Shown: positions 17,406-30,825, counted from the first letter of the stretch. The stretch is 64,000 nucleotides of DNA from Azospirillum sp. TSH64 (GCF_003116035.1 NZ_LGQW01000015.1:1557876-1621875), one strand, 5' to 3'. A program made the numbers and translations. The notes: a model not told the origin generated them from the letters alone.

Positions 17406-19208
17406 ATGTGGTTCCCCGCTTTCCGACCCCGGTCCACCAGTGCGGCGGTGACGGCGTTCTGCGTCGGCTCCGCCCTGGTGCTGCCGGTGCCTGCGCCCGC
17501 CCAGACCGCTGCGGCCCCGGTATCGACCCAGGCCCCGGCCCCCGCATCGGCATCGGCTTCGGTCCGCTACGACCTCGGCTACAACATCTTCTATCCCGTC
17601 CGCAGCCGGAACGGGATGGTGGCCTCCGAGCACCGGCTGGCGACCGAGATCGGCGTCGACATCCTCAAGCGCGGCGGCAACGCGGTCGATGCGGCGGTGG
17701 CCGTCGGCTTCGCCCTGGCGGTGGTGCTGCCCAATGCCGGCAACATCGGCGGCGGCGGCTTCATGGTCGTGCATGACGCCAAGAGCGGCAAGGACGTCGC
17801 CATCGACTTCCGCGAGATGGCGCCGGCCAAGGCCTTCCGCGACATGTATCTCGACCAGCAGGGCAAGGTGGTCCCCGACCGCTCGCTCTACACCCATCTG
17901 GCGGTCGGCATCCCCGGTACCGTCGCCGGGCTGGCCCATGCGCTGGAAAAATACGGCACGATGACGCTGGCCGACGTGCTGGCCCCGGCGATCAAGCTGG
18001 CCCGCGAGGGCCACACCGTCACGCCGCAGCTCGCCGGGCTGCTGGAGGTCGAGCGCGACCATCTGGCCGCCTGGGACTCCACCCGAGCCATCTTCTTCAA
18101 GGACAACCGCCCGCTGACCGCCGGCGAGACGCTGGCCAACCCCGACCTCGCCAATTCGCTGGAGTCGATCGCCCAGCAGGGGCCGAAGGCCTTCTACGAG
18201 GGGGCCATCGCCGACAGGATCGCCGCCGAGATGTCCCGCCACGGCGGCTACATCACCAAGGACGATTTGAAGGCCTACAAGGTGGTGGAGCGCGAGCCGG
18301 TCAGCGGCAGCTACCGCGGCTATACCGTGAAGTCGATGCCGCCGCCCAGTTCCGGCGGGACGCACATCATCCAGATGCTGAACATCCTGGAGCGCTGGCC
18401 GCTGAAGGAGTACGGCCCGGACAGCGCCAGGTCGATCCACCTGATGGCGGAGGCGATGAAGCTGGCCTATGCCGACCGCTCCGAATATCTGGGCGATCCC
18501 GACTTCACCAAGGTGCCGGTGAAGGGCCTGACCTCGCGCAAATATGCCGACGAGCTGGCGGCGAAGATCGATCCGGAGAAGGCGACCCCGGCCGGCAGCA
18601 TCAAGCCCGGCAAGCCGGCGCCCTACGAGAGTGACCAGACCACCCATTTCTCGGTGGCGGACAACCAGGGCAACGTCGTCAGCACCACCTACACGCTGAA
18701 CCTCAATTTCGGCAGCGGCATCGTCGCCGAAGGCACCGGCATCCTGCTGAACAACGAGATGGACGATTTCTCGGCCAAGCCGGGCGTGCCCAACGCCTTC
18801 GGTCTGGTCGGCGGCGACGCCAACGCCGTCCAGCCCTACAAGCGGCCGCTCAGTTCGATGTCGCCGACCATCGTGCTGAAGGACGGCAAGCCCTGGCTGG
18901 TCACCGGCAGCCCCGGCGGCAGCCGCATCATCACCACCACCATGGAGACGGTGATCGATCACATCGACTTCGGCATGAATCCGGCCGAGGCCGCCGCCCT
19001 GCCGCGCGTCCATCACCAGTGGACCCCCGACGAGCTGCGGGTGGAGAAGGGGCTGAGCCCCGACACCGTCCGCCTGCTGGAGCAGATGGGCCACAAGGTG
19101 GCGGTCAAGCCGACGATGGGCCGCACCCAGACCATCCAACTGCGCGAGGACGGCCTGTACGGCTTTTCCGACCCGCGCAATCCCGACGGGATGACGCTGG
19201 GATATTGA
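17406..19208 (+). CDS. ggt: Gamma-glutamyltransferase
   Basis: Periplasmic enzyme that cleaves glutathione and other gamma-glutamyl compounds and transfers the glutamyl group; it matures by self-cleavage. The 600-residue precursor has a signal peptide ending near PAPAQ (about residue 33), the large-subunit motif GNIGGGGFMVV, and the autocleavage site DQTTHFSVAD with the new N-terminal Thr at about residue 412. Small-subunit motifs NLNFGSGI, MDDFS and GSPGGSRIITT follow. AGGAG lies ten bases before the ATG. It is monocistronic; a hairpin at 19264-19283 probably ends the transcript. Likely role: recovery of cysteine and glutamate from glutathione. Confidence 0.96.
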   Translation: MWFPAFRPRSTSAAVTAFCVGSALVLPVPAPAQTAAAPVSTQAPAPASASASVRYDLGYNIFYPVRSRNGMVASEHRLATEIGVDILKRGGNAVDAAVAVGFALAVVLPNAGNIGGGGFMVVHDAKSGKDVAIDFREMAPAKAFRDMYLDQQGKVVPDRSLYTHLAVGIPGTVAGLAHALEKYGTMTLADVLAPAIKLAREGHTVTPQLAGLLEVERDHLAAWDSTRAIFFKDNRPLTAGETLANPDLANSLESIAQQGPKAFYEGAIADRIAAEMSRHGGYITKDDLKAYKVVEREPVSGSYRGYTVKSMPPPSSGGTHIIQMLNILERWPLKEYGPDSARSIHLMAEAMKLAYADRSEYLGDPDFTKVPVKGLTSRKYADELAAKIDPEKATPAGSIKPGKPAPYESDQTTHFSVADNQGNVVSTTYTLNLNFGSGIVAEGTGILLNNEMDDFSAKPGVPNAFGLVGGDANAVQPYKRPLSSMSPTIVLKDGKPWLVTGSPGGSRIITTTMETVIDHIDFGMNPAEAAALPRVHHQWTPDELRVEKGLSPDTVRLLEQMGHKVAVKPTMGRTQTIQLREDGLYGFSDPRNPDGMTLGY

Positions 19209-19263
19209 GGGAGCAATTGGGGAGGGAATTGGCCGGAGGGCAGTGACCGGATGGGAAGACGGG

Positions 19264-19283
19264 CGCCCGGCGACGGCCGGGCG
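19264..19283 (+). terminator. Hairpin after ggt
   Basis: Perfect 8-base arms CGCCCGGC and GCCGGGCG around a GACG loop, 56 bases after the ggt stop. There is no T-run, so it may act as a processing or Rho-assisted end rather than a classical terminator. Confidence 0.5.
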
Positions 19284-19454
19284 TCACAATTCCCGTATAC
19301 AAAGAAAAAGCGGCGTGCTTTGGTAACCTTCGATCCGCCATGACCGGCGGCGCAGGGGCCAAAGGCTCGTGCCCGTTCGGGAAAGGCAACGGAACAGTTG
19401 GATTAAGGCGGGCCTGTCGGTTAGCCTTTGCAGGAGTGAACCGGAGCATTTGCC

Positions 19455-19850
19455 GTGGACAAGGCCTTGGTTGAAAAGAACCGCGAGTGGACCTATCAGC
19501 GTGAAGGAAAGCAGCCCGTCACCATCCGGGTCGCCGATTTCGAGCGCGAGGGGAAGCGCATCGTCGCCTTCCTGGAACAGACCGACATCGCCAAAGCGGC
19601 CGGGTTGCCCCAGCCGGCCGTGAACGATTGGCCCCGCATCGCCGAGGCCTATGCGAAGGAACAGGGTGTCGGCCTCAACGACATCTATTGGTACGAGCTG
19701 CATCCGCGCCGCTTCGCCAATGGCCGCCCCAACGTTTCGGAATACCGTCCCGGCATGGCCGAATGGCGGTTCGAGACCAGCATTCCGCTCGCCCGCGCCA
19801 TCGTGGAGCAGCTGGGCTTCGACCCGGACAACCTGCCGCTCGACATCTGA
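19455..19850 (+). CDS. Conserved protein of unknown function
   Basis: A 131-residue soluble protein starting at GTG (GGAG eight bases upstream). It opens DKALVEKNREWTYQREGKQP and contains aromatic, charged segments (DIYWYELHPRRFANGRPN, MAEWRFETSIPLARAIVEQLGFDPDNLP). There is no signal peptide, Cys or known motif. Base composition and codon use match neighbouring genes. I do not recognise the family; it stands alone between ggt and a secreted protein gene. Confidence 0.7.
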   Translation: MDKALVEKNREWTYQREGKQPVTIRVADFEREGKRIVAFLEQTDIAKAAGLPQPAVNDWPRIAEAYAKEQGVGLNDIYWYELHPRRFANGRPNVSEYRPGMAEWRFETSIPLARAIVEQLGFDPDNLPLDI

Positions 19851-19985
19851 CAATCCTGCATGCGGCCCCCGCGCGCAGCCCCTGTGATGCGCCGCGGGAC
19901 CGGTGTATGATGGCGCCATATCTCAGGCGGCCGGCGGGACGGTTTCCGCGGACCGCTGCCGGGAGATAGAGGCCGGGAGACGAAG

Positions 19986-20405
19986 ATGAAGACGGTGCGG
20001 AGGGCGGTCGCCCTGGGTGCTGCGATGCTGGCGGTTGCGGCCGCAGCCGCCGTGATGTCCGTTCCGGGTGCTGCACAGGCGCGCGCGTCGGTATCGGTCG
20101 GCATCGGCGTTGGACCGATTTTCCCGGCCTACGGCTATTACCACCCGTACCGCTACTACGCGCCGCCCCCGCCGGTGGTGCAGTATTACGCGCCGCCGCC
20201 GGTCGTCTACGCGCCGCCGCCGGTGCAATATTATGCACCGCCTCCGGCCACGGTCGGCGCCGATCCGGCCGGACCGGTCTATTATTCGCGAAGCGGCCAG
20301 CAATGCCGCGAATACCAGAGCAGCGCCATGGTCGGCGGCCGGCCTCAGCCGGTCTACGGCACCGCCTGCCTCCAGTCCGACGGGACCTGGCGGATCGTGA
20401 ACTGA
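19986..20405 (+). CDS. Secreted protein with YAPPP repeats and surface-antigen-like tail
   Basis: A 139-residue exported protein. Residues 1-34 form a signal peptide (cleavage near AAQARA). The middle (about 48-90) is a low-complexity Tyr/Pro/Val region with repeated YYAPPP and VVYAPPP units. The C-terminal 40 residues (QQCREYQSSAMVGGRPQPVYGTA then CLQSDGTWRIVN) resemble the conserved end of alphaproteobacterial 17-kDa surface antigens, with two cysteines likely disulfide-bonded. It probably lies in the periplasm or at the outer membrane; exact role unknown. Confidence 0.8.
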   Translation: MKTVRRAVALGAAMLAVAAAAAVMSVPGAAQARASVSVGIGVGPIFPAYGYYHPYRYYAPPPPVVQYYAPPPVVYAPPPVQYYAPPPATVGADPAGPVYYSRSGQQCREYQSSAMVGGRPQPVYGTACLQSDGTWRIVN

Positions 20406-20436
20406 GGGCAGGTCGAATCAAGGGCGGATCGTGAAA

Positions 20437-20457
20437 CGAGGGCCTCACCGGCCCTCG
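20437..20457. terminator. Bidirectional hairpin between convergent genes
   Basis: Perfect 8-base arms CGAGGGCC and GGCCCTCG with a five-base loop, between the ends of the secreted-protein gene and the HD-GYP gene. On the minus strand the stem is followed by TTTC, so it works better in that direction. Confidence 0.6.
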
Positions 20458-20491
20458 CGCCCGTTCAGGCACGTCCTTTCAGCCGCGCTTT

Positions 20492-21559
20492 TCAGTGATG
20501 AATCGCTTCGGGAACGAGGTCGGACGGCTCTTCGGCGTTCTCGTGGTGGATCCTGCACACGTCGTCCCAACGCGACAGGAAGGCGTCCAGCAGCGCCGGG
20601 TCGAAATGGCGGCCGCGGTTCTCGGCCATGTAGGCGCGCGCCTCCTCCAGCGTCCAGGACTGCTTGTAGGGGCGGGCGGAGGTCAGGGCATCGAACACGT
20701 CGGCGATGGCGACGATGCGGCCGGACAGCGGGATGTCCGTCCCGGCCAGACCGTTGGGATAGCCGCTGCCGTCGAACTTCTCGTGATGGCTGAGCGCGAT
20801 CTCCGCCGCCAGACGCAGCAGCGGGATGGGGCTGTCCGCCAGGATGCGGTGGCCGATGGCGGCGTGCTGCCGCATCACCGTCATCTCTTCCGGCGACAGG
20901 CGTCCCGGCTTCAAGAGAATCATGTCCGGGATGGCGATCTTGCCGATGTCGTGCATCGGCGCCGCCTTCATCAGCTCCTGGGCGAAGGCGCCGCCGCAGC
21001 CGGCCGCTTCGGCGACCAGCTTCGAATAGAGCGCCATCCGCTCGATGTGGGCGCCGGTCTCCGGATCGCGGTATTCGGCGGCGCGCGACAGGCGGTTGAC
21101 CAGCTCCTCGCCCTGGCGCTGGAGGGCGGCGGTCACCCGCTCGACCTCGGCAGCCAGCAGGGCGGCGCGGTCGCGCAGCAGGGCGCGGCTGTGGCGCAGC
21201 GCCAGCAGGTTGCGCAGGCGCGCCTGCACCTCCGGCACGACCACCGGCTTGGTCAGGAAATCGCTGCAGCCCTCGTCGAGCGCCCGCACGCGGATGTCGA
21301 CCGCCGTGTTGGCGGTGATCATCACCACCGGCACGGTGTCCAGCCGCGCATCGTCGCGGATGTGGCGCAGCAGCTCGATGCCGTCCATGTCCGGCATCAT
21401 CTGGTCCAGAAGGATCAGGTCCGGCTCGTTCCCGCGCAGCCATTCGACGGCCTCCAGCGGGCTTTCCATGGTCACCGGCTCCGCATCGTCCAGGCGGCGG
21501 ACGATGGCGGCCATGATGAACAGATTGGTGCGGTCGTCGTCGACGATGAGGATGTTCAT
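20492..21559 (-). CDS. Response regulator with HD-GYP c-di-GMP phosphodiesterase
   Basis: A 355-residue RpfG-like regulator. An N-terminal receiver (VDDD at 7-9 region, phospho-acceptor Asp52 in LLDQMMP, Lys in LTKPV) is joined by a helix to an HD-GYP domain with AAPMHDIGKIAIPDMIL, HHEKFDGSGYPNGL and IVAIADVFDAL. HD-GYP proteins hydrolyse cyclic di-GMP, and all metal-binding residues I can identify are present, so it should be active. It overlaps the upstream receiver gene by ATGA, so the two are co-translated and probably share a signal. The output is likely motility or biofilm control. Confidence 0.94.
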   Translation of the reverse strand: MNILIVDDDRTNLFIMAAIVRRLDDAEPVTMESPLEAVEWLRGNEPDLILLDQMMPDMDGIELLRHIRDDARLDTVPVVMITANTAVDIRVRALDEGCSDFLTKPVVVPEVQARLRNLLALRHSRALLRDRAALLAAEVERVTAALQRQGEELVNRLSRAAEYRDPETGAHIERMALYSKLVAEAAGCGGAFAQELMKAAPMHDIGKIAIPDMILLKPGRLSPEEMTVMRQHAAIGHRILADSPIPLLRLAAEIALSHHEKFDGSGYPNGLAGTDIPLSGRIVAIADVFDALTSARPYKQSWTLEEARAYMAENRGRHFDPALLDAFLSRWDDVCRIHHENAEEPSDLVPEAIHH

Positions 21560-22020
21560 CTTGCGGCGTCGCCTTTCCGGTCGCTGTCCTTGCGGGCGGC
21601 GAGCAGCCGGCCGACCTCGGCCAGCAGGGCCTTCAGGTCGACCGGCTTTTCAAAGGCCGCCTCGGCCCCCAGCAGGCGGGCCATCCCCGGCAGTTCCATC
21701 CGCAGGCGCACGCTGCCGCCGGTCACCGCAATCAGGGGCGGGCGCGACTGTTGTGACTTCAGCCGCAGGATGATCTCGTACCCGTCGGCCTCCGGCATGA
21801 TGATGTCCGTCACCACCAGATCGACCGCGTGCCGTTCCATGACCGCCAGTGCTGCGTTTCCGTTCTCAGCCTCGTGCACGGTGTAGCCGGCGCGCTGGAA
21901 GGCCGTCCGCACCATCCCGCGGAAGTCGGGGTCGTCGTCGACCAGCAGGATCGACGGAGCGGATTCAGTTGTTGTGGAGGGGGTGGACCGGCTCCGCAAC
22001 TCGAAAAGGGACATTTCCAT
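21556..22020 (-). CDS. Single-domain response regulator
   Basis: A 154-residue receiver-only protein: a polar N-terminal extension of about 22 residues, then a receiver with the acidic triad LLVDDDPDF, phospho-acceptor Asp72 in VTDIIMP, the Thr in AVTGG and the Lys in AFEKPV. With no output domain it probably passes phosphate onward or works by protein contact. It is the first gene of a two-gene unit with the HD-GYP regulator and is divergent from the LuxR-type regulator. The partner kinase is not obvious; the kinases nearby are candidates. Confidence 0.9.
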   Translation of the reverse strand: MEMSLFELRSRSTPSTTTESAPSILLVDDDPDFRGMVRTAFQRAGYTVHEAENGNAALAVMERHAVDLVVTDIIMPEADGYEIILRLKSQQSRPPLIAVTGGSVRLRMELPGMARLLGAEAAFEKPVDLKALLAEVGRLLAARKDSDRKGDAAR

Positions 22021-22337
22021 GGTTGCCGCTTCCGTAAACCGCCGCGTGACCGCCGGGCCGCGCTGAAGAGAAATCGCTAGGCTTCACCATAACCGGCTGC
22101 CGGCGCGCGCACCCGCTGTGTCTGGGATAGTGGAGACGGGAAATGGGATAGCGGGGATATTATCCTGCGTCCATGAAGACGCGGCGCCGGACGGAGATGG
22201 AGAAATATGACCGGCATGCAAAATTATGACTGGCATGAAATATGGGGAAGCCACGAAAACTTAAGATTTCGGCCAGTATAACAGAAAATCTTGATACTAT
22301 GGGACGAGTGGTTGCCGAGGGTGGCGGAGGCTGGTTG
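22021..22337. other. Divergent regulatory region, 317 bases without a gene
   Basis: AT-richer region between two response regulator genes that are read apart. It contains a GGATATTATCC palindrome at 22155-22165, two GGGATAGYGG copies near 22127 and 22145, and two near-identical 13-base repeats at 22206-22237. No small gene or RNA recognised. Confidence 0.6.
22206..22237. repeat. Direct repeat pair, candidate operator
   Basis: TATGACCGGCATG at 22206-22218 and TATGACTGGCATG at 22225-22237 differ at one base and are 19 bases apart, close to two helical turns. The position, about 100 bases before the LuxR-type regulator gene, suits a tandem activator site. Confidence 0.45.
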
Positions 22338-23060
22338 ATGAAGATCCTGGTGGCGGACGACCATCCCTTGTTCCGGGACGCGTTGGAGCTGTCGGTCCGT
22401 CAGGCTTGGCCGGATGCGGAAATCGGCTGCATCGGCTCGCTTTTGGAATTGCCTGCGGCGCCGGCTTCGGCCGACGGCAGCCCTGCCATGCTTTTCCGCT
22501 ATGACCTGATCGTGCTCGACTGGCGGATGCCCGGTGCGGAGGGAAGCAATCCGATCGCCGTGCTTCGCCAGGCGGGGGTCCAGGGGCCGGTCGCCGTGGT
22601 GACGGGTGCGGAGGATGCGCTGACCGCCCTGGAGGTGCTGCGCTGCGGGGCCGAAGCCTTCCTGCCGAAGACGACGCCGCGCCGAATCCTGGCCCAGGCC
22701 CTGCGTCTGGTGGCCGAAGGCGGAAGCTTCGTGCCGAAATGCGTGGCGCTCGACCTGCTGCACATGACCGACTTGTCGCTCGACATCGACGAGGCGGAGG
22801 AGGCCGACGGACCGCCGCTGGAGGGGGAGGGGGCGCCGTCCTCGCCCCTGACCGACCGGGAGGAGCAGGTGCTGTCGATGCTCGCCACCGGGGCGACCAA
22901 CAAGGAGATCGGGCGTCACCTCGGCCTTCAGGAGGTGACGGTCAAGCTGCACACCCGCCGCATCCTGCGCAAGCTGGGTGCCCGCAACCGCACCGACGCC
23001 GTGCGCCGCGCCCAGCAGGCCGGGCTGCTGTCCCGCAGCCTGGACGAAGCGTCGTCCTGA
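22338..23060 (+). CDS. LuxR/NarL family response regulator
   Basis: A 240-residue DNA-binding response regulator. The receiver starts at once (MKILVADDHPLFRDAL) with phospho-acceptor Asp61 in LIVLDWRMP and the Lys in AFLPKTTP. An acidic linker leads to a LuxR-type helix-turn-helix: LTDREEQVLSMLATGATNKEIGRHL then VTVKLHTRRILRKLGARNR. The ATG is supported by GGAGG eight bases upstream. It is followed on the same strand by two sensor kinase genes, which probably signal to it. Repeats upstream suggest autoregulation. Confidence 0.93.
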   Translation: MKILVADDHPLFRDALELSVRQAWPDAEIGCIGSLLELPAAPASADGSPAMLFRYDLIVLDWRMPGAEGSNPIAVLRQAGVQGPVAVVTGAEDALTALEVLRCGAEAFLPKTTPRRILAQALRLVAEGGSFVPKCVALDLLHMTDLSLDIDEAEEADGPPLEGEGAPSSPLTDREEQVLSMLATGATNKEIGRHLGLQEVTVKLHTRRILRKLGARNRTDAVRRAQQAGLLSRSLDEASS

Positions 23061-23196
23061 CTCCGGCAAGACCGCTTGCCGCATAGGGCTGGTCCCAGCA
23101 GCGGAAGGCCGGCCGTTCTGGTATGGTCGCCTCCTCTCGTCACACGCCTTCGTCCGGTGCGGCAGAGATGGGCTAACCGCTATAGGGCCGCAAAAA

Positions 23197-25034
23197 ATGG
23201 GGCCGCATTCCGAGTCGCCGATGAGCCCATCCGACCATCCCCTGCCTGCTCCGCAAACGGTCCGCGCCGCGCCCGCCACCGCCGCGCCCGCCATCGCGGC
23301 GCTGTGCGGTGCGGCGGTGCTTCTGCTGTCCGCGCTCGACCCGCTGCGCGAGGCGGCGCCCCTGGCGCTTCCGCTGCTGGCCGCCGGCTGCGGTGCGGCG
23401 GCCGGGCTGACGCTGCTGTCGGTCTGGAATGCCGGGCGCCGCAAGGCCGCGCGCGACAAGGCGGCGGAGTCCACGCCGTTTGCCGTCCCGTCCACCATCC
23501 CTTTCCCTGGCCCCATCCCCGGTCCGGTGACGCCGCCGGGGCGGCCGGCCTCCCCCACAGTCCCCGACATGGCTGCCGACATGGCCGCCGGGGCCACCGT
23601 CCGCATCGCCGCGCTGGAAGAGGCGTTGCGGCAAAGGGACAGGCAGGCTGCGGAGCGGCTGCGCAGCCAGCAGCTGGCGGCGATGGACGTCCGTGCCGAG
23701 CTTGCCTGCGCCATCGTCCACGACATGAACAATGCGCTGGGTGCCGTCTCGGGCTATGCCGACTTCCTGGTCAGCGACCTGCCCGCGGACTCGCCCCAGG
23801 CCGACTATGCCAACCGTGTCCTGGCGGCGGTGACCCGCGTCGGTCCCGGACTGCGCAGGCTGGTGTCGGCTGCAAGGATGGAGCCGGTCCCGCTGAAGCC
23901 CGAGCGGGCCGTCGGCATTCTGGACGAGGCGGCCGCACTGCTGCGGACCGTTCCGGTGCAGCCGGGCAGCCTGGCCGTCCGCCACGATCCCGGCGTGCCC
24001 GATCCGGTCTGCAACGCCGACCTGCTGGCGCGGACCCTGGCGGGTCTGGCGGCGGAGATCCTCGCCGCCTCCGGCCGGGCCGGCGATGCCCGGCTTTGCC
24101 TGCGCGCCTCGGTTCCGGGCCAGTTGGGGGCAGGGCTGGGGGCAGGGTTGGGATCGGAGCTGGGTGCGGATCAGGACGATCCGGATCGGGACGCCGCCGG
24201 CTGGACCGTCCGGCCGCTCCTGACGCCGCGCCGCGGGCCGCACATCCTGTTCGAACTGCGGGTCGATGGCCCGCCGCTGGCCGACGCCCTGCTGTCCATG
24301 CTGGTCGACCCGCTGCTGTCCGCCCGCGCCTGCTACCGCCGCGGCCAGTCGGAGCGGGAGGAGGGCACCTCCTGGCCGGCAGCCCTGCTGACCGCGCGGC
24401 TCCATGACGGCGGGCTGAGCCTGCTGACGCACCCGGTGGAAGGAACGGCGGTGCGGCTGCACATTCCCGCCGTCCCGCCGCCGCCCCGCACCTCCAGGGC
24501 GGCGACACCGCAACCGGAGAACGCGCCGCCACAGCAGCCGCAGCAGGCGCCGCCGCTGCTGCCCCGGCAGGTGCCGGGTCCGGCGACGCGCAGTTCCGCG
24601 CCGGCCTGCAAGGTTCTGGTCGTCGATGCCGACCCGGCGTCCGGAGACCGGTTCCAGACCGGGCTGGAACGGCAGGGATTCGAGGTGTCGGTCTGCGACG
24701 ACCTTCGCGATGCGCTGGACGTCGTCGCCGACGAGCCGGGTTTCTTCGATGCGGTGGTCATCGGTCCGGGGCTGAGCGCGCTTCCCGCCGGCCTTGCGCT
24801 GGCCGGCCGCCTGAAGGCGCTGCGGCCGGACCTGCTGTGCGTGCTCTATGGTGCGGCCGGCACGGAGCTTTCGGAGGCTGGCGCCGTCCCGCTTCCTGCC
24901 GAGGCCGGCGGACCGGCCGACCTGCTGCTGCCGTTGCCGGTCGACCTGCCGCGGCTGGCGCGCGCGGTGGCGGCACTCGCCGCCGGCGGCAGCCGGATGG
25001 GCAGCGGGGACGGGATGGCCGGAGGGCGGCGCTG

Positions 25035-25035
<1 letters not shown>
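23197..25035 (+). CDS. Degenerate histidine kinase with pseudo-receiver
   Basis: A 612-residue protein (ATG at 23221 possible). It has two hydrophobic segments near residues 20-75, a coiled coil, and a dimerisation helix with His175 in [20 protein letters not shown], which fits HisKA. The following region should be the ATPase domain, but I cannot find the N box or glycine boxes. A Gln/Pro-rich linker leads to a receiver-like domain ([20 protein letters not shown]) in which the phospho-acceptor position is Gly523 (DAVVIGPG). It may be a scaffold or phosphatase rather than a kinase. Its stop overlaps the start of the next kinase (TGATG), implying a complex. Confidence 0.75.
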
Positions 25036-28475
<3,440 letters not shown>

Positions 28476-28671
28476 CGCAAGGAATACTCTGGCGGCCGTT
28501 ACTTTGTTTCCGAAGAGAATTCACAGAGTTTCTCAAGAAGAACAGCGACTTCGCGTCGCATATGCATCCGTAAGAAAGTATTTTCGGTGACCGAACGGTG
28601 TGGAAGGTCTAGGGTGCGCAGTCTCGGCCTGCGCCGATCATTCGTACTCTTAACCAGTAAAGTTCCTCATC

Positions 28672-30741
28672 ATGATGGCTGCCGGAAGCATTCTCCACGT
28701 CATCTCGATCCGGGCGAAGGTCGTGGCGGTCGCGGTGTTCGTCTTCGCCGCGGTCGGCCTGTCCTCCGTCCTCACCATGCGCGACATGAACGGGCAGACC
28801 GACCATCTGTCGGAGGTGCAGCGCGATACGCATGACCTTGTCGGCAGCGTCATCCCCCTGGTTTCCCTGGTCGGGGAAATCCGGTTCGACGTGGTGCAGA
28901 CACAGCAGTGGCTGACCGACGTTTCCGCCACCCGCGGGCTGGACGGCATGAATGACGGGCCGGAGAAGGCCGCCGACTATGCCCGCCGGTTCGAGGAGCA
29001 CACCGCCAGGGCCACCGAACTGGCGCAGGCGCTGGCCCTGCCGCAGGTGGTCGACGAGATCGGGCGCGCCCGCAAGGCCTTCGGTCCCTATTACGAGATG
29101 GGGCGGCGTATGGCGCAGGCCTATATCGACGGCGGGCCGGAGGCCGGCAACCGGATCATGGGCGAATTCGACAGCGTCGCCGACGCCATGGGCGACAGCA
29201 TGGAGGCGCTGGGCGCCAGCGTCGTCGCCCTCAGCGCCGACCGGCTGAAGGCGCTGACCGGCGGCATCGGGGCGGTGCGGGAGGCGGCCGACGGTCTGCG
29301 CTGGACCCTGACCGGCGCCGGGCTGGTCATCCTGCTGATGGCCTCGGCCTGCGTCGTCTTCCTGGAGGCGGCGATGATCCGCCCGCTGGAGCGGCTGCGC
29401 AGCGCCATGGTGGCGCTGGCCGGCGGCAGCCTGGACGTCGAGGTCGGCCTGAGCGAGCGCCGGGACGAGATCGGCCATATGGCCGACACCGTCCGCGTCT
29501 TCCAGCAGGGCGCCCGGGAGAATGCCCGGCTGCGCCTTGCCCAGGAGGAGACCCGCCGCCGGGGCGAGGAGGAGCGGCGCCGGGCGCTGGAGGCGATGGC
29601 GGAGAAGGTGGAGCGCGAGACCCGCGTCGCCGTCGATCATGTCGCCGAACGGACCGGCCGCATGAGCGGCAATGCCGGCGCCATGGCGGAATCGGCGGTG
29701 CAGGTCAGCGACAACGCCCAGAACGTCGCCGCCGCCGCACAGCAGGCGCTGAGCAACGCCGAAACCGTCGCCGCCGCGACGGAGGAGCTGTCGGCCTCCA
29801 TCGGCGACATCGGCATGCAGGTGTCCACCGCAACCCAGGTCACCGGCCGGGCGGTGGAGCGGGCGGGGCTGGCCCGCTCCACCATCGAACGGCTGTCGGC
29901 ATCGGTCGAGCGTATCGGCGCCGTCGCCCGGCTGATCGGCGACATCGCCAGCCAGACCAACCTGCTGGCGCTGAACGCCACCATCGAGGCGGCGCGGGCC
30001 GGCGATGCCGGGCGGGGCTTCGCCGTGGTGGCGAACGAGGTGAAGACCCTCGCCAGCCAGACCGCGCGGTCCACCGAGGAGATCGGCTCGCTGATCGCCG
30101 AGGTGGAATCGGTGACCGCATCGGCCGTCGGCGTCGTCGGCGAGGTGGCGGAAACCATCGACGAGGTGGCCGGGATTTCCTCCTCGATCGCCGCCGCGGT
30201 GGAGGAGCAGGCGGCGGCCACCCAGGAGATCGCCCGCTCGGTCAGCCAGACCAGCGACGCGGCGAAGGAGGTGTCGCTGCGCATCGGCCGCGTCTCCACC
30301 GAAGCCGACGCCACCCAGAACCGCGCCGGCGAGGTGCGGACGGTGGCCGACGACGTTGCCGGCGGCATCGACGCCCTGCGCAATGTGCTGATCCGCGTTG
30401 TGCGAACCGCCACAAGCGATGTCGACCGCCGCCAGCGCCCGCGTTTCGCCGTGTCGATGGGCTGCGGCCTGGAGATCGCCGGCGCCGTCCCGGTGCGTGC
30501 CGTCGTCGCCAACCTGTCGGCGGGCGGCGCCATGCTGACCGGCGCTCCTGACCAAGTGACCGGCGGAATGGTGACCCTGCGGATCGACGGGGTGGCCCGG
30601 CCGCTCACCGCGCGGGTGAAGTCCAGCGAGCGCGGCCGGCTGCACGTGAAGTTCGATCTGTCCGATGCCGACCGGCAGGCCTTCGAGCGCGAGGTGGAGC
30701 GCCTGACCCATGGCCTGACGCCGATGGCCGCCGTTGCGTGA
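28672..30741 (+). CDS. Methyl-accepting chemotaxis protein with C-terminal PilZ domain
   Basis: A 689-residue chemoreceptor. Membrane segments at about 13-33 and 210-232 flank a helical periplasmic sensor of about 170 residues. A HAMP domain and the cytoplasmic signalling hairpin follow, with the conserved tip ([23 protein letters not shown]). Residues about 585-680 form a PilZ domain with the c-di-GMP motifs RRQRPRF and NLSAGGA. A receptor of this type (Tlp1) is known in Azospirillum brasilense and adapts chemotaxis and aerotaxis to c-di-GMP. Two adjacent ATGs at 28672 and 28675 are possible starts; no clear ribosome site. Confidence 0.95.
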   Translation: MMAAGSILHVISIRAKVVAVAVFVFAAVGLSSVLTMRDMNGQTDHLSEVQRDTHDLVGSVIPLVSLVGEIRFDVVQTQQWLTDVSATRGLDGMNDGPEKAADYARRFEEHTARATELAQALALPQVVDEIGRARKAFGPYYEMGRRMAQAYIDGGPEAGNRIMGEFDSVADAMGDSMEALGASVVALSADRLKALTGGIGAVREAADGLRWTLTGAGLVILLMASACVVFLEAAMIRPLERLRSAMVALAGGSLDVEVGLSERRDEIGHMADTVRVFQQGARENARLRLAQEETRRRGEEERRRALEAMAEKVERETRVAVDHVAERTGRMSGNAGAMAESAVQVSDNAQNVAAAAQQALSNAETVAAATEELSASIGDIGMQVSTATQVTGRAVERAGLARSTIERLSASVERIGAVARLIGDIASQTNLLALNATIEAARAGDAGRGFAVVANEVKTLASQTARSTEEIGSLIAEVESVTASAVGVVGEVAETIDEVAGISSSIAAAVEEQAAATQEIARSVSQTSDAAKEVSLRIGRVSTEADATQNRAGEVRTVADDVAGGIDALRNVLIRVVRTATSDVDRRQRPRFAVSMGCGLEIAGAVPVRAVVANLSAGGAMLTGAPDQVTGGMVTLRIDGVARPLTARVKSSERGRLHVKFDLSDADRQAFEREVERLTHGLTPMAAVA

Positions 30742-30751
30742 CGCAACGTGA

Positions 30752-30767
30752 CCCGCGGCTTCGCGGG
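30752..30767. terminator. Hairpin after the chemoreceptor gene
   Basis: Arms CCCGCG and CGCGGG with a GCTT loop, 10 bases after the stop and between convergent genes. No T-run follows. Confidence 0.4.
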
Positions 30768-30775
30768 GGCCGGCC

Positions 30776-30825
30776 TACAGCCCGCCCCTACAGCCCGCCC
30801 CCTAAAGCCCGCCCCCTAAAGCCCG
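30776..30825. repeat. Short tandem repeat spanning the chrR stop codon
   Basis: Three and a half copies of a 13-14 base unit (TACAGCCCGCCCC, last copies TAAAGCCCGCCCCC). The chrR stop (TAG on the minus strand, 30816-30818) lies at a unit junction, so the repeat grew from or into the end of chrR. Confidence 0.7.
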
